Assembly: GCF_051903075.1 (NCBI RefSeq)
Contig: NZ_CP182423.1
Location: 2,294,001 to 2,358,000 of the forward strand
Direction: 5' to 3'
Length of the DNA stretch: 64,000 bases
Source: Embleya sp051903075
GTDB taxonomy: Bacteria; Actinomycetota; Actinomycetes; Streptomycetales; Streptomycetaceae
Below are positions 32,707-41,073 of the stretch, piece after piece; the stretch's first letter is position 1; the number at the start of each line of letters is the position of its first letter. The position numbers and the translations under genes were made by a program. The notes under the pieces were generated by a model. It was not told where the DNA came from. It worked only from the letters and a program-made list of their open reading frames with translations, and searched no databases.

Positions 32707-34416
32707 TCAGCCGGTGAAACCCTCGAAGAGATTGGTGAATTCGTAGGGCGACTGGCTGATGCTGCTGCACGTCGCGGAGACCCCGCCACCCGGGCAGGAG
32801 CCGTTGTCCCGGCCCACCGACCAGAACGCCAGTCGGCCGATGTGGTTGCTGTTGGCCCAGGAGACCAGCTTGGTCGCGTCCGACTGGACGAAGATCTTGC
32901 CGTTGAAGTTGCGGCCGATCATCGGCGTGACCGCGAGCATGCCCCGGAGTTCGGCGTCGGACTTGGCTGGCCAGATCTCCTTCATCTGACGCAGCGTCGA
33001 TTCCGCGGCGGCGATCACCGCGTCGCCCCACACCGGGCGCGACGTGCCGAACTCCATCGCCATCGGGTTGACGATGTCGACCCGAACTCCGTTGTCCCGC
33101 GCGTTCTTCAGCAGGTCCACGCCCAGCGCCGGGGTCAGACCGTAGTCGTCGCCCTGGACCATCAGCGTGAAGCTCACCGTGGTGGCCGGCCGATCCCGCT
33201 GCACCTTCGCCAGCGCCTTGTTCATCGTGTCGAGCGGGATGGACGCCTCGATGTCGATGTCGAGGTGCTTGGCGCCCAGCGTGTCGATCACCTTGGTGTA
33301 CGCGGCGGCGAGCGCGTCGGCGCTGCCGCAGGACGCCTCCAGGTAGGGGCCGGCCGCGCCGCCGAAGGCGACCACGATGTCCCCGCCCTGGGCCCGAAGT
33401 GCCGCGATCTGGTTGAGGATTCGCGGCTCGTCGAGGGCGATCGTGCCACCCCACTTGGGGTCGCAACCACTGTTGCTGCCCAGGACGAAGGCGAGCGTGA
33501 ACACCTTCTGGCCGGTGGCCGCGGCCACGTCGGTCAGGGTGGGGGTGGGCGCGGTGATGTCGATGTACGGGACGCTGCGCACCGAGCCCGCCGGCGGATT
33601 GCCGCCGCCCGTCGTGGTGGTGCCGATCAGCTCGGGGGTGAACGGGGACACGTTGCCCGACGCGTCCTTCGCCCGGACCTTGATCCGGTACGCGGTGTCC
33701 GGGGTGAGCCCGGTCAGCGTCGCGCCGGGGTCGGCCGTGCCGGCGCGGGCGACGCTGTCGACGTACACGTCGTAGCCGGTGACCCGGTCGTTGTCGGTGG
33801 ACGCGGTCCAGGCCAGGGTCAGCGACGAGGAACCGGCCGCGGATACCCGCAGGTTCGTCGGTGTGCTCGGCGCGGTGGTGTCCGGCGTGGCCGGTCCGGT
33901 GCACGGATTGCCGTTGAGCTTGCAGCCGGTGGGGGTTCCGGGCCCGGCGCCGAGGAAGCCGAACGTGGTCGAGGCGCCCGGTGCGAGGGTGCCGTTGTAC
34001 TCGCGGTTGGTGAACACGTAGTGGCCGCCGCTGCCGGAACCGCTTTGCAGCGTGTCCCAGTAGGAGCCGACCGTGGTGCCGGCGGGCAGGTCGAACTCGA
34101 CCTTCCAACCGGTGAGCGTGCCGGTGCCCTGGTTGCGGACGGTGTACTGCCCGGTGAAGCCGGAGCCCCAGTCGGACGCCTTGGCGAACGTCGCCTCGGG
34201 GGAGGCGGCGTGCGCGGCGCCGGCGGGCAGGACCACCAACGCGATGGGGGCGAGAACGGTGACGGCGACGGCGCGGGCGAGTGCGCGCAGCCGGCGCCGA
34301 GCCGGTCCGGTGGATGTGGAATGGGCCCTGGGGGACGGGGAGTTGCCGGGCCGGGAGGTGCCGGACCGGGGATCGCGGCGCGGGGAGGGGGACGGGGCGG
34401 GGGACTCAGGGTTCAT
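32707..34416 (-). CDS. Secreted chitinase-type GH18 protein with CBM2-like and FnIII domains
   Basis: A 569-aa exported enzyme. Order: a ~40-aa Pro/Ser-rich N-terminal tail, signal peptide ending PAGAAHA (~residue 70), CBM2-type module (ATFAKASDWGSGFTGQYTV to FLGAGPGTPTGCKLNGNP, with the W-containing strand GWKVEFDLP), a fibronectin-III domain (~185-266), and a GH18 barrel. The active site strand is LDIDIE with acid E390 and aspartates 388 and 386. It should cut chitin extracellularly. A DasR-like site lies ~150 bp upstream, and it is divergent from an AA10 oxygenase gene. Confidence 0.92.
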   Translation of the reverse strand: MNPESPAPSPSPRRDPRSGTSRPGNSPSPRAHSTSTGPARRRLRALARAVAVTVLAPIALVVLPAGAAHAASPEATFAKASDWGSGFTGQYTVRNQGTGTLTGWKVEFDLPAGTTVGSYWDTLQSGSGSGGHYVFTNREYNGTLAPGASTTFGFLGAGPGTPTGCKLNGNPCTGPATPDTTAPSTPTNLRVSAAGSSSLTLAWTASTDNDRVTGYDVYVDSVARAGTADPGATLTGLTPDTAYRIKVRAKDASGNVSPFTPELIGTTTTGGGNPPAGSVRSVPYIDITAPTPTLTDVAAATGQKVFTLAFVLGSNSGCDPKWGGTIALDEPRILNQIAALRAQGGDIVVAFGGAAGPYLEASCGSADALAAAYTKVIDTLGAKHLDIDIEASIPLDTMNKALAKVQRDRPATTVSFTLMVQGDDYGLTPALGVDLLKNARDNGVRVDIVNPMAMEFGTSRPVWGDAVIAAAESTLRQMKEIWPAKSDAELRGMLAVTPMIGRNFNGKIFVQSDATKLVSWANSNHIGRLAFWSVGRDNGSCPGGGVSATCSSISQSPYEFTNLFEGFTG

Positions 34417-34565
34417 CGAGCCGGCTCCTGGACACGTCTGGGACACGAGTCGGGGGACGAGGGTCGTGCGCGATCCGCCGTGCGTGCGCCGCCGGTTGGC
34501 GCATTCCACCGCTCGCGGCCGGGCGGTGTGCCGGATCGTACTGCGCTTCGAGATGTGTCTGGTGC

Positions 34566-34581
34566 AATGGTCTATACCAAC
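34566..34581. promoter_or_regulatory. DasR-responsive-element-like box (chitinase side)
   Basis: AATGGTCTATACCAAC matches 12 of 16 positions of the DasR consensus ACTGGTCTAGACCACT, with an intact dyad TGGTCTATACCA. It lies ~150 bp upstream of the GH18 gene. DasR is the GntR-type regulator of chitin and GlcNAc use in streptomycetes; assignment is by similarity. Confidence 0.6.
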
Positions 34582-34861
34582 CCGGGTCTCGTCCATAGGG
34601 TCGCGGGCACTTTCTCGGCGCGCCCGGCAAGTATTGGCAAGGCCGCTGCGGATCGCGGAAAATTTTTCCTCGGCACAATGACGACACATATGACGCACCG
34701 TCAGAAACAAGGTCGCGCAGGCCGGACCGACTTTTCGCGGGCTTTCGCAACGCCTCGGTTGGGGCGTAATGAACCCTCGTCGGCACGATCGAATCGGAAA
34801 GACCCGCTCCGCGCTCTTGCGCGACCGGACGAGCACGACGAATCTGTGTAGCGCCGCAGTC

Positions 34862-34877
34862 ATTGGTCTATACCTGT
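34862..34877. promoter_or_regulatory. DasR-responsive-element-like box (AA10 side)
   Basis: ATTGGTCTATACCTGT matches 12 of 16 positions of the DasR consensus and shares the core TGGTCTATACC with the box at 34566. It is ~220 bp upstream of the AA10 start, on the other side of the divergent promoter region. Confidence 0.6.
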
Positions 34878-34955
34878 CCCGTCGGACCGCAGGCGGCGGC
34901 ACCCGTACGCCGGAATACCGGGATCCGTCGCGGCCACCTCGGATCCCCGTCCCAC

Positions 34956-35011
34956 CCGCGCCGACCGTCCCACCAGTGCCGACAGGTTCCAACCGCGCCG
35001 ACCGTCCCACC
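34956..35011. repeat. 19-bp direct repeat in the AA10 leader
   Basis: CCGCGCCGACCGTCCCACC occurs at 34956-34974 and again at 34993-35011, 37 bp apart (start to start), between the DasR-like box and the AA10 start codon. Function unknown; it may reflect slippage or a binding site pair. Confidence 0.7.
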
Positions 35012-35093
35012 CGCGTTCGAGGGCTTCCGTATGACGTCCATGCGGTCTTCGTGCGTCCCCCGCAATCGGCAACTCCCTTACCCGGAGGGCTTC

Positions 35094-36002
35094 ATGAAGT
35101 CTCCCCGCAGGGTCGCGGCATTCGCCGCGGCCTGCTGCCTGGCACCCTTGACGATCGCCGCGCTGGCCACCGGAACCGCACAGGCGCACGGCACACTCAG
35201 CAACCCGCTCAGCCGTACCGGCACGTGTCGCGCCGAGAACCCGGAGAACCCGACGTCCGCCGCGTGCAAGGCCGCGGTGGCCATCGGCGGCACACAGCCG
35301 GTGTACGACTGGAACGAGGTCAACCTCGCGGACGTCGCCGGTCGGCACCACCAGCTGATCCCCGACGGCAAGTTGTGCAGCGCCGGGCGGGACAAGTACA
35401 AGGGCTTCGACCAGGCGCGCGCCGACTGGCCCGCGACCGCGGTCTCCCCCGGCAGCACCTTCAACTTCCTGTTCCGGGCCACCTCCCCGCACCGCGGCAC
35501 GTTCCAGTTCTTCGTGACCCGCGACGGCTACGACCCCACCGTGCCGCTGCGTTGGTCCGACCTGGAGGCCACGCCGTTCCTGACCCAGACCGATCCGCCG
35601 CTGGACAACGGGTCGTTCGTGATGAACGGCCGGATGCCGCAGGGCAAGACCGGGCGCCACCTGGTCTATGTGATCTACCAACGCTCCGACAGCCCCGAGG
35701 CGTTCTACTCCTGCTCGGACGTGGTCTTCGGCGCCGCTGCCGCACCGGCCGCCGCCGAGCGGGTGACGGCGGCGACCGCGCCGCTCGCGCACGAGACCGG
35801 CGCACCGTACATCGAACCCGCCGGGCGTACCCACGAGAGCATCCACGAGGCCCCGGTGGCCGCGGCCGTGCCGGACCACGGCCCGGCGGGCGTGCCGCGC
35901 GCGGCCACGGTCGGAGCGGCCGGCGCGGGTGCGTTGATCATCGTCGGCGGGGGCGCCGTCGTGCTGACCAACCGGCGTCGGGAGGCCCGCGCCCGGCGCT
36001 GA
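35094..36002 (+). CDS. AA10 lytic polysaccharide monooxygenase with C-terminal membrane anchor
   Basis: A 302-aa copper oxygenase that breaks crystalline chitin or cellulose by oxidation. Signal peptide of 31 aa ends TAQA, leaving H32 as the mature N-terminal histidine of the copper brace (HGTLSNPLSRTGTCR); the second ligand is H133 in TSPHRGTFQFF. The AA10 core ends near residue 240. After a Ala/Pro-rich linker a hydrophobic helix (~270-291, AATVGAAGAGALIIVGGGAV) and RRREARARR tail follow, a membrane-anchor pattern without LPxTG. Most AA10 enzymes are freely secreted. Start ATG 35094 with CGGAGG. The box at 34862 implies DasR control. Confidence 0.9.
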   Translation: MKSPRRVAAFAAACCLAPLTIAALATGTAQAHGTLSNPLSRTGTCRAENPENPTSAACKAAVAIGGTQPVYDWNEVNLADVAGRHHQLIPDGKLCSAGRDKYKGFDQARADWPATAVSPGSTFNFLFRATSPHRGTFQFFVTRDGYDPTVPLRWSDLEATPFLTQTDPPLDNGSFVMNGRMPQGKTGRHLVYVIYQRSDSPEAFYSCSDVVFGAAAAPAAAERVTAATAPLAHETGAPYIEPAGRTHESIHEAPVAAAVPDHGPAGVPRAATVGAAGAGALIIVGGGAVVLTNRRREARARR

Positions 36003-36409
36003 ACCCGCGCCCGGCACCCCACAGATGCCACCTCCGGCCCGGACGAAGTCGTCGGGCCCGACCAACCCGACGACCGCCGCCGGGCCGGAGGTGGGCCAAA
36101 CCACGCCTGCCGCGCCGCCCCCCACGTCCCCGGGGGGCCGGCACCCTCCTCGCACCGGCCCGGTCCCGGGGCCGGCCCCTCCGCACCACCCGATCCCTCC
36201 ACCCGATCCGCCGGCGCGGCCGTCCCCACCGCGCCGGCTCGAACCACCCCGCGTGGCCCATCCCGACCGCGCGACGCCCGACCGAAAACCCGTCTCCTCC
36301 GGACGGGTCCTCCCGCGGCTCCACCCCTCCGCGCCGACCCCGCACCCACCGTCCCGCCCCGCACGTGCTCCGCAAGTCCCTTTCTCGTCCTCAGAAAGCG
36401 GGAGTACCC
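36003..36409. other. Intergenic region before the large GH18 gene; no gene
   Basis: 407 bases, extremely C-rich on the plus strand. No frame shows normal composition. The last 20 bases hold AAGCGGGAG, the RBS of the GH18 gene. No DasR-like box was seen here, so the downstream gene may be regulated differently or read through from the AA10 gene. Confidence 0.5.
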
Positions 36410-38542
36410 ATGCGACGACCAAGTCCGCTCCGCACCCTGGCGACCGTGGTGGCCACCGCCGCCGCGTCGCTGGGCCTCGTGCTGACCTCGGGCGGCGCCG
36501 CGAATGCCGCCGCGGAAACCACGCCGACCACCGCGCAGGCGGCGGCAGCGGCGCCCGCCACGGCCGGACAGGCGGGCGCGCAGGCCGCCACACCGCTGCC
36601 CACCCGCGTGTTCGCGCCGTACTTCGAGGCGTGGACGGGGGAGAACCCGGCGACGCTGTCCGCCCAGTCCGGCGCGAAGTACCTGACCATGGCCTTCATC
36701 CAGACCCCGAGCAAGGGCTCGTGTACGCCGTACTGGAACGGCGACACCGGAATGCCCATCGCCCAGTCCACGTTCGGCGCGGACATCGCCAGGATCCGCG
36801 CGGCCGGCGGCGACGTGATCCCGTCGTTCGGCGGCTACACCGCGGACAACACCGGCACCGAGATCGCGGACAGCTGCACCAACGTCAACTCCATCGCGAC
36901 GGCGATCGAGAACGTGATCTCCACCTACGACATCAGCCGCATCTGCCTCGACATCGAGGACAACTCGCTGACCAACACGGCCGGCATCGACCGCCGCAAC
37001 AAGGCGCTCAAGCAGGTCCAGGCGTGGGCGGCGAGCAACAACCGCTCTCTGCAGATCCAGTACACCCTGCCGACCACGACCTCGGGCCTGGCCGACAGCG
37101 GCCTGGCGGTGTTGCGGAACGCGGTGAGCAACGGCACCAAGGTCGACGTCGTCAACATCATGACGTTCGACTACTACGACAACCAGCCGCACCAGATGGC
37201 CAACGACGCGAAGAGCGCCGCGACCGGCCTGAAGAACCAACTCGGCCAGCTGTACCCGAACAAGACCCAGGCCGAACTGTGGGCCATGGTCGGCGTCACC
37301 GTGATGCCCGGCGTGGACGACTTCGGCGCCGCCGAGACGTTCACCACGGCCGATGCGGTCACCGTCGTCGACTGGGCCAAGACGCAGGGGATCAGCACCC
37401 TGTCGATGTGGGCCCTCCAGCGCGACAACGGCTCCTGCCCGGGGGGTACGGCGCAGGACAACTGTTCCGGAATCCCGCAGGAGCAATGGCAGTTCACGCA
37501 CACCTTCGCACCGTTCACCGGCGGCGGAGGACCGGTCACCAACGACTTCGCGCTCAGCCTGAACCCGTCCACCGGCTCGGTCGCGCTCGGCGGCACCACG
37601 TCGTCGACGATCACCACCGCGGTCACCCAGGGCAACGCGCAGAACGTCGCGCTCACCGTGACCGGCGCCCCCAGCGGGGTGAACGCGTCCGTCACCCCGA
37701 GTACGGTCACCGCGGGCGGATCCGCGACGCTGAACGTCAGCGCCTCCGCGACGGCGACCCCCGGCACCTATCCGCTCACCGTCACCGGCGTCGGCGCGTC
37801 CGCGACGCACAGCGCGACCTACTCGCTGACCGTCACCTCCGGGCCGGTCACCAACGACTTCACCCTGTCCGCCGGTCCCGCGTCGGGCAGCGTCACACAG
37901 GGCGGCAGCACCTCGTCGACACTCACCACCACGATCGCCGCCGGCGCGGCGGAAACCATCGCACTGACCGTGTCCGGCGCCGGCAACGGCCTCAACGCCA
38001 CGATCACCCCGGCCTCGGTCACCACGGGCGGATCCGCGGCGCTGAACATCTCCACCACCGCGGCCCTGCTCCCCGGCACCTATCCGATCACCGTCACCGG
38101 CACCAGCCCGTCGGCCACGCACAGCGCGGTGTACACGCTCACCGTCAACGGCTCCTCCGGCGGCCTGCTCAACGCCGACCTGGAAAGCGGCTCGCTCGCT
38201 CCGTGGACCTGCCAACCCGGCGGGGCGGTGGTCTCCACGCCCACCCACGGCGGCACACACGCCCTGGAGGTCGCGGCCGGCGCGGCGCAGACCGGGGAAT
38301 GCAAGCAGACCCTGCAACTCGCCCCCAACTCGACCCACACCCTCACCGCTTGGGTTCGCGGCAACTACGCCTACCTGGGCGTGAGCGGGGGCGCGACGGC
38401 CAGTACCTGGGCCTCGCCCGGGACCACGTGGGCCAAGGTGACCGTGCCGTTCACGGTCGGCGCGTCCGGCAGCGTGACGGTCTACCTGCACGGCTGGTAC
38501 GGGCAGGGCTCGGTCTACGGCGACGACTTCGCGATCAGCTGA
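36410..38542 (+). CDS. Secreted GH18-like protein with two Ig-like repeats and a C-terminal carbohydrate-binding module
   Basis: A 710-aa exported protein. Signal peptide to ~residue 33, Ala/Thr linker, GH18 barrel ~65-370 (RVFAPYFEAWTGENPATLSA; VVNIMTFDYYDN; LSMWALQRDN), two ~104-aa Ig-like repeats (374-477 and 478-581, both opening GPVTNDF), then a C-terminal CBM-like domain (~585-710) with the NADLESGSLAPWTCQPGG start and YGDDFAIS end. The active-site strand reads ICLDIED: acid E183 and D181 are present, but the aspartate two before is Cys179. It may be a chitinase of a divergent clade or a chitin-binding lectin. Start ATG 36410. Confidence 0.88.
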   Translation: MRRPSPLRTLATVVATAAASLGLVLTSGGAANAAAETTPTTAQAAAAAPATAGQAGAQAATPLPTRVFAPYFEAWTGENPATLSAQSGAKYLTMAFIQTPSKGSCTPYWNGDTGMPIAQSTFGADIARIRAAGGDVIPSFGGYTADNTGTEIADSCTNVNSIATAIENVISTYDISRICLDIEDNSLTNTAGIDRRNKALKQVQAWAASNNRSLQIQYTLPTTTSGLADSGLAVLRNAVSNGTKVDVVNIMTFDYYDNQPHQMANDAKSAATGLKNQLGQLYPNKTQAELWAMVGVTVMPGVDDFGAAETFTTADAVTVVDWAKTQGISTLSMWALQRDNGSCPGGTAQDNCSGIPQEQWQFTHTFAPFTGGGGPVTNDFALSLNPSTGSVALGGTTSSTITTAVTQGNAQNVALTVTGAPSGVNASVTPSTVTAGGSATLNVSASATATPGTYPLTVTGVGASATHSATYSLTVTSGPVTNDFTLSAGPASGSVTQGGSTSSTLTTTIAAGAAETIALTVSGAGNGLNATITPASVTTGGSAALNISTTAALLPGTYPITVTGTSPSATHSAVYTLTVNGSSGGLLNADLESGSLAPWTCQPGGAVVSTPTHGGTHALEVAAGAAQTGECKQTLQLAPNSTHTLTAWVRGNYAYLGVSGGATASTWASPGTTWAKVTVPFTVGASGSVTVYLHGWYGQGSVYGDDFAIS

Positions 38543-38626
38543 GGCCATGGTGCCGGGGCGGCCCCGCGCATCCCGCCGGATGCACGGGACCCCCCGACAC
38601 CGCTGCGATCGCCCCCGAAGCCCGGA

Positions 38627-38657
38627 CGCCGGCTCGCGACCCCACCGCGAGCCGGCG
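38627..38657 (+). terminator. Hairpin terminator after the GH18 gene
   Basis: Perfect 11-bp stem CGCCGGCTCGC / GCGAGCCGGCG with a 9-base loop, 85 bases past the GH18 stop. No T-run. Confidence 0.65.
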
Positions 38658-38954
38658 CCCGGTTGCCGTATGCCATGCGGGGATCGCGGGCGAGGCGGGG
38701 CCCGTTCACCCGGCGGCGGTGCCGGTCCAGTCGGGGCGCGAACCCTTCCCGGCCGGCCGTCGTGGCAGGTCGCGCACGGTTTGGTTTGCCAGTTCGTGCC
38801 GTTGCGCGCGACCCGCCCGGCAGTCGTCTCGGAACGGCCTAACCTGAAGCGCTGATCGAGCGCCGGCCGCATCGTCCGAGAACCGCCAGGGGGCCGACAT
38901 GGCACGCAACACCCACCCGCGACCAACCCGCCGCACCGGCGCCGGGAGGCGCCG
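38658..38954. other. Intergenic region, no gene; AraC promoter
   Basis: 297 bases before the AraC gene. A small ATG-led frame at 38899 is only ~20 codons and lacks a good RBS. Somewhat AT-richer around CACGGTTTGGTTTGCCAGTT, which may belong to the promoter. Confidence 0.45.
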
Positions 38955-39917
38955 ATGACCGCGTCCACCCAGCTCCGCCCGGCGGTTCCGCTGCACCGAC
39001 TCGAGGTGCCCGCGCCGAGCGTCCTGCCGTTCGCCGTCGGCTCGTTCGACAGCATCGGCCCGCTGTCCCGGGCCGATTTCCCGCACCGGCACACCTTCTA
39101 CGAGATCGCCATCGTCACCGGCGGTCGCGGTACCCACGTATTGGATCTGGTGCCCCGGTCGGTGTCTCCGCCGCAGTTGTTCTTCATCGCCCCCGGCCAG
39201 GTGCACTTCTGGCATCGCATGCAGGACCTGACCGGCTGGGTCGTGTTGTTCAACGACGACTTCCTGTTCGCCCACCCCGAGGACCGGGACACCGTCCGCG
39301 ACCTGGCCGGCTGTGCGCGGCTGCGGCCCACGCCGGAGGCGGCGCCCGGACTGCTCGGCGTGGTGGCCGAGTTGCGCCGCGAATACGCCGAACAGGGCGT
39401 GGGATTCATCCCGGTGCTCCAGGCGTATCTGCATGTGCTGATCCTGCGTGCGGCCCGACTGGCGATATGGGACGGCCCCGACTCCCGGCGGGATGCGGGG
39501 CGATCGGATCCGGGACAGCCCGATCCGGGGCCGACCGCGGCCCTCGCCCAGCGCTTCGCCCGGCTCCTGGACGGCCCGCCGGACCCGGATCCGGTCGAGC
39601 GTACGGTCGGTGCGTACGCCGACCGCCTAGGCGTCTCGGTGGGCCATCTCAACCACGCGGTGAAGACCGCCACCGGCCGCACCCCCGGCCGGATCATCCG
39701 CGAGGCGCAGGTGGTGGAGGCCAAGCGGCTACTCGCCGGCAGTGATCTGACAGTGCGTCAAGTCGCGGACAGGGTGGGTTTCGCGGACCCCGCGTACTTC
39801 TGCCGGTTCTTTCGTCGGGAGACCGGGAGCACCCCGGGGGAGTATCGCCGCGAGATCAACGCGAAGCACCACGAGAGCCGTGCTTTGTCCATCGACGCCC
39901 GCAACTGGCGAGCATAG
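38955..39917 (+). CDS. AraC-family transcriptional regulator
   Basis: A 320-aa activator. N-terminal cupin (PHRHTFYEIAIVTGGRGTHV, PPQLFFIAPGQVHFWHRM) that would bind a small ligand, and a C-terminal double HTH (~215-310) with YADRLGVSVGHLNHAVKTA and VRQVADRVGFADPAYFCRFF ending FRRETGSTPGEYR, the AraC signature. Located between the GH18 and intradiol dioxygenase genes, it is a candidate regulator of the dioxygenase, whose start lies 74 bp downstream. The ligand could be an aromatic compound; this is inference. Confidence 0.88.
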   Translation: MTASTQLRPAVPLHRLEVPAPSVLPFAVGSFDSIGPLSRADFPHRHTFYEIAIVTGGRGTHVLDLVPRSVSPPQLFFIAPGQVHFWHRMQDLTGWVVLFNDDFLFAHPEDRDTVRDLAGCARLRPTPEAAPGLLGVVAELRREYAEQGVGFIPVLQAYLHVLILRAARLAIWDGPDSRRDAGRSDPGQPDPGPTAALAQRFARLLDGPPDPDPVERTVGAYADRLGVSVGHLNHAVKTATGRTPGRIIREAQVVEAKRLLAGSDLTVRQVADRVGFADPAYFCRFFRRETGSTPGEYRREINAKHHESRALSIDARNWRA

Positions 39918-39990
39918 GTTCAGACCAATCGCGAGCGAGCGGATCGATTCGTCGACGCTGCCCGCCCGTCCCCTCGCCGAGGAGGTCGCC

Positions 39991-40842
39991 ATGGACCCCG
40001 AGATCACCGACCAGGAAGAACCCGTCGCGCGCGGCATCACCCGCAAGAACCTGCTCAAGGCGGCGCTGATCGCCGCTCCGCTGCCGCTGCTGATCGGCGG
40101 CGTGCCCGCGCTGGCCCGGGCGCAGCGAGGCAGCGGCGGGCCGTTGGCCCCGACGCCGTTCTGCCACGACGGCGACGAGCCCACCATCGACCAGACCGAA
40201 GGGCCGTACTTCAAGCCCAACTCCCCGCTGCGGTCGGTGCTCACCGGCCCCGGTACGCCGCTGGTGGTGTCCGGCTTCGTGTTCAACCGCGCGTGTCAGC
40301 CACTGGCCAACGTGCTGCTCGACTTCTGGCAGGCGGACACCAACGGCGAGTACGACAACGTCGGATACACCTTCCGCGGCCACCAGTTCACCAACGCGCA
40401 GGGCGCGTACCAGCTGACCACGGTGGTACCTGGCCTGTACCCGGGTCGCACCCGGCACCTGCACGTGAAGGTCCAGGCGCCCAACCGGGGGATCCTGACC
40501 ACGCAGACCTACTTCCCGGGCGAGCCGCGCAACAACACCGACACGATCTTCGACGCGCGGCTGTTGATGAACGTGCGCAACGGCAACCCCGGCAAGGAGG
40601 CGACCTTCGACTTCGTCCTCAACATCGCCGGGGTCCCCCCGACGAGCCAGCCGCCGACGAGCCAGCCGCCCACGAGCGAGCCGCCGACGAACCCGCCGGG
40701 CGGCACCTGGCGGGCGGGCACCAACTACGCCGCCGGCGCCACGGTGTCCTACGGCGGCCAGAACTACCGCTGCCTGCAAGGGCATACGGCAATTTCGGGA
40801 TGGGAGCCGCCGAACGTGCCGGCTCTTTGGCAGCGGATCTGA
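39991..40842 (+). CDS. Exported intradiol ring-cleavage dioxygenase fused to CBM5/12
   Basis: A 283-aa non-heme Fe(III) dioxygenase that cleaves catechols between the hydroxyls. A Tat-like signal (ITRKNLLKAALIAAPLPLL) is followed by the dioxygenase domain: iron ligands Y121 (NGEYDNVGY), Y150, H156 and H158 (LYPGRTRHLHVK), with EGPYFKPNSP near the start. A Pro-Pro-Thr linker, coded by 15-bp repeats (40636-40698), joins a CBM5/12 (TWRAGTNYAAGATVSYGGQ, then YRCLQGHTAISGWEPP). An extracellular enzyme of this design has been described in Streptomyces sp. SirexAA-E. Start ATG 39991 with GAGGAGG. Confidence 0.92.
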   Translation: MDPEITDQEEPVARGITRKNLLKAALIAAPLPLLIGGVPALARAQRGSGGPLAPTPFCHDGDEPTIDQTEGPYFKPNSPLRSVLTGPGTPLVVSGFVFNRACQPLANVLLDFWQADTNGEYDNVGYTFRGHQFTNAQGAYQLTTVVPGLYPGRTRHLHVKVQAPNRGILTTQTYFPGEPRNNTDTIFDARLLMNVRNGNPGKEATFDFVLNIAGVPPTSQPPTSQPPTSEPPTNPPGGTWRAGTNYAAGATVSYGGQNYRCLQGHTAISGWEPPNVPALWQRI

Positions 40843-40873
40843 TCGACATCGCCGGGGGAGGCGAGTCGATCAC

Positions 40874-40903
40874 GGGCCCCGGCGGTGCCACCCGCCGGGG
40901 CCC
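40874..40903 (+). terminator. Hairpin terminator after the dioxygenase gene
   Basis: Perfect 12-bp stem GGGCCCCGGCGG / CCGCCGGGGCCC with a 6-base loop, 32 bases past the dioxygenase stop. Confidence 0.75.
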
Positions 40904-41073
40904 GGCGTTCGTGGGCGCCGTCCTCGGGCGCGACCGCGCGAATCGTGGGGCCCGCGTGGTCGGTGGGAACGGCCGGGCCGCTCGGCCCGGCCGACCCGGT
41001 TGGCCCGGTCGGGTCGTTTCGATCGGTCGGGCCGGTTCGATCGGTGTGGACTCCTTGGGGCGTGCGCGACCGT

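Noticed and set aside
36025..38847. A long open frame overlapping the large GH18 gene in another phase
   Set aside because: Arg/Gly/Pro-rich composition and no start or domain; a GC-bias shadow.
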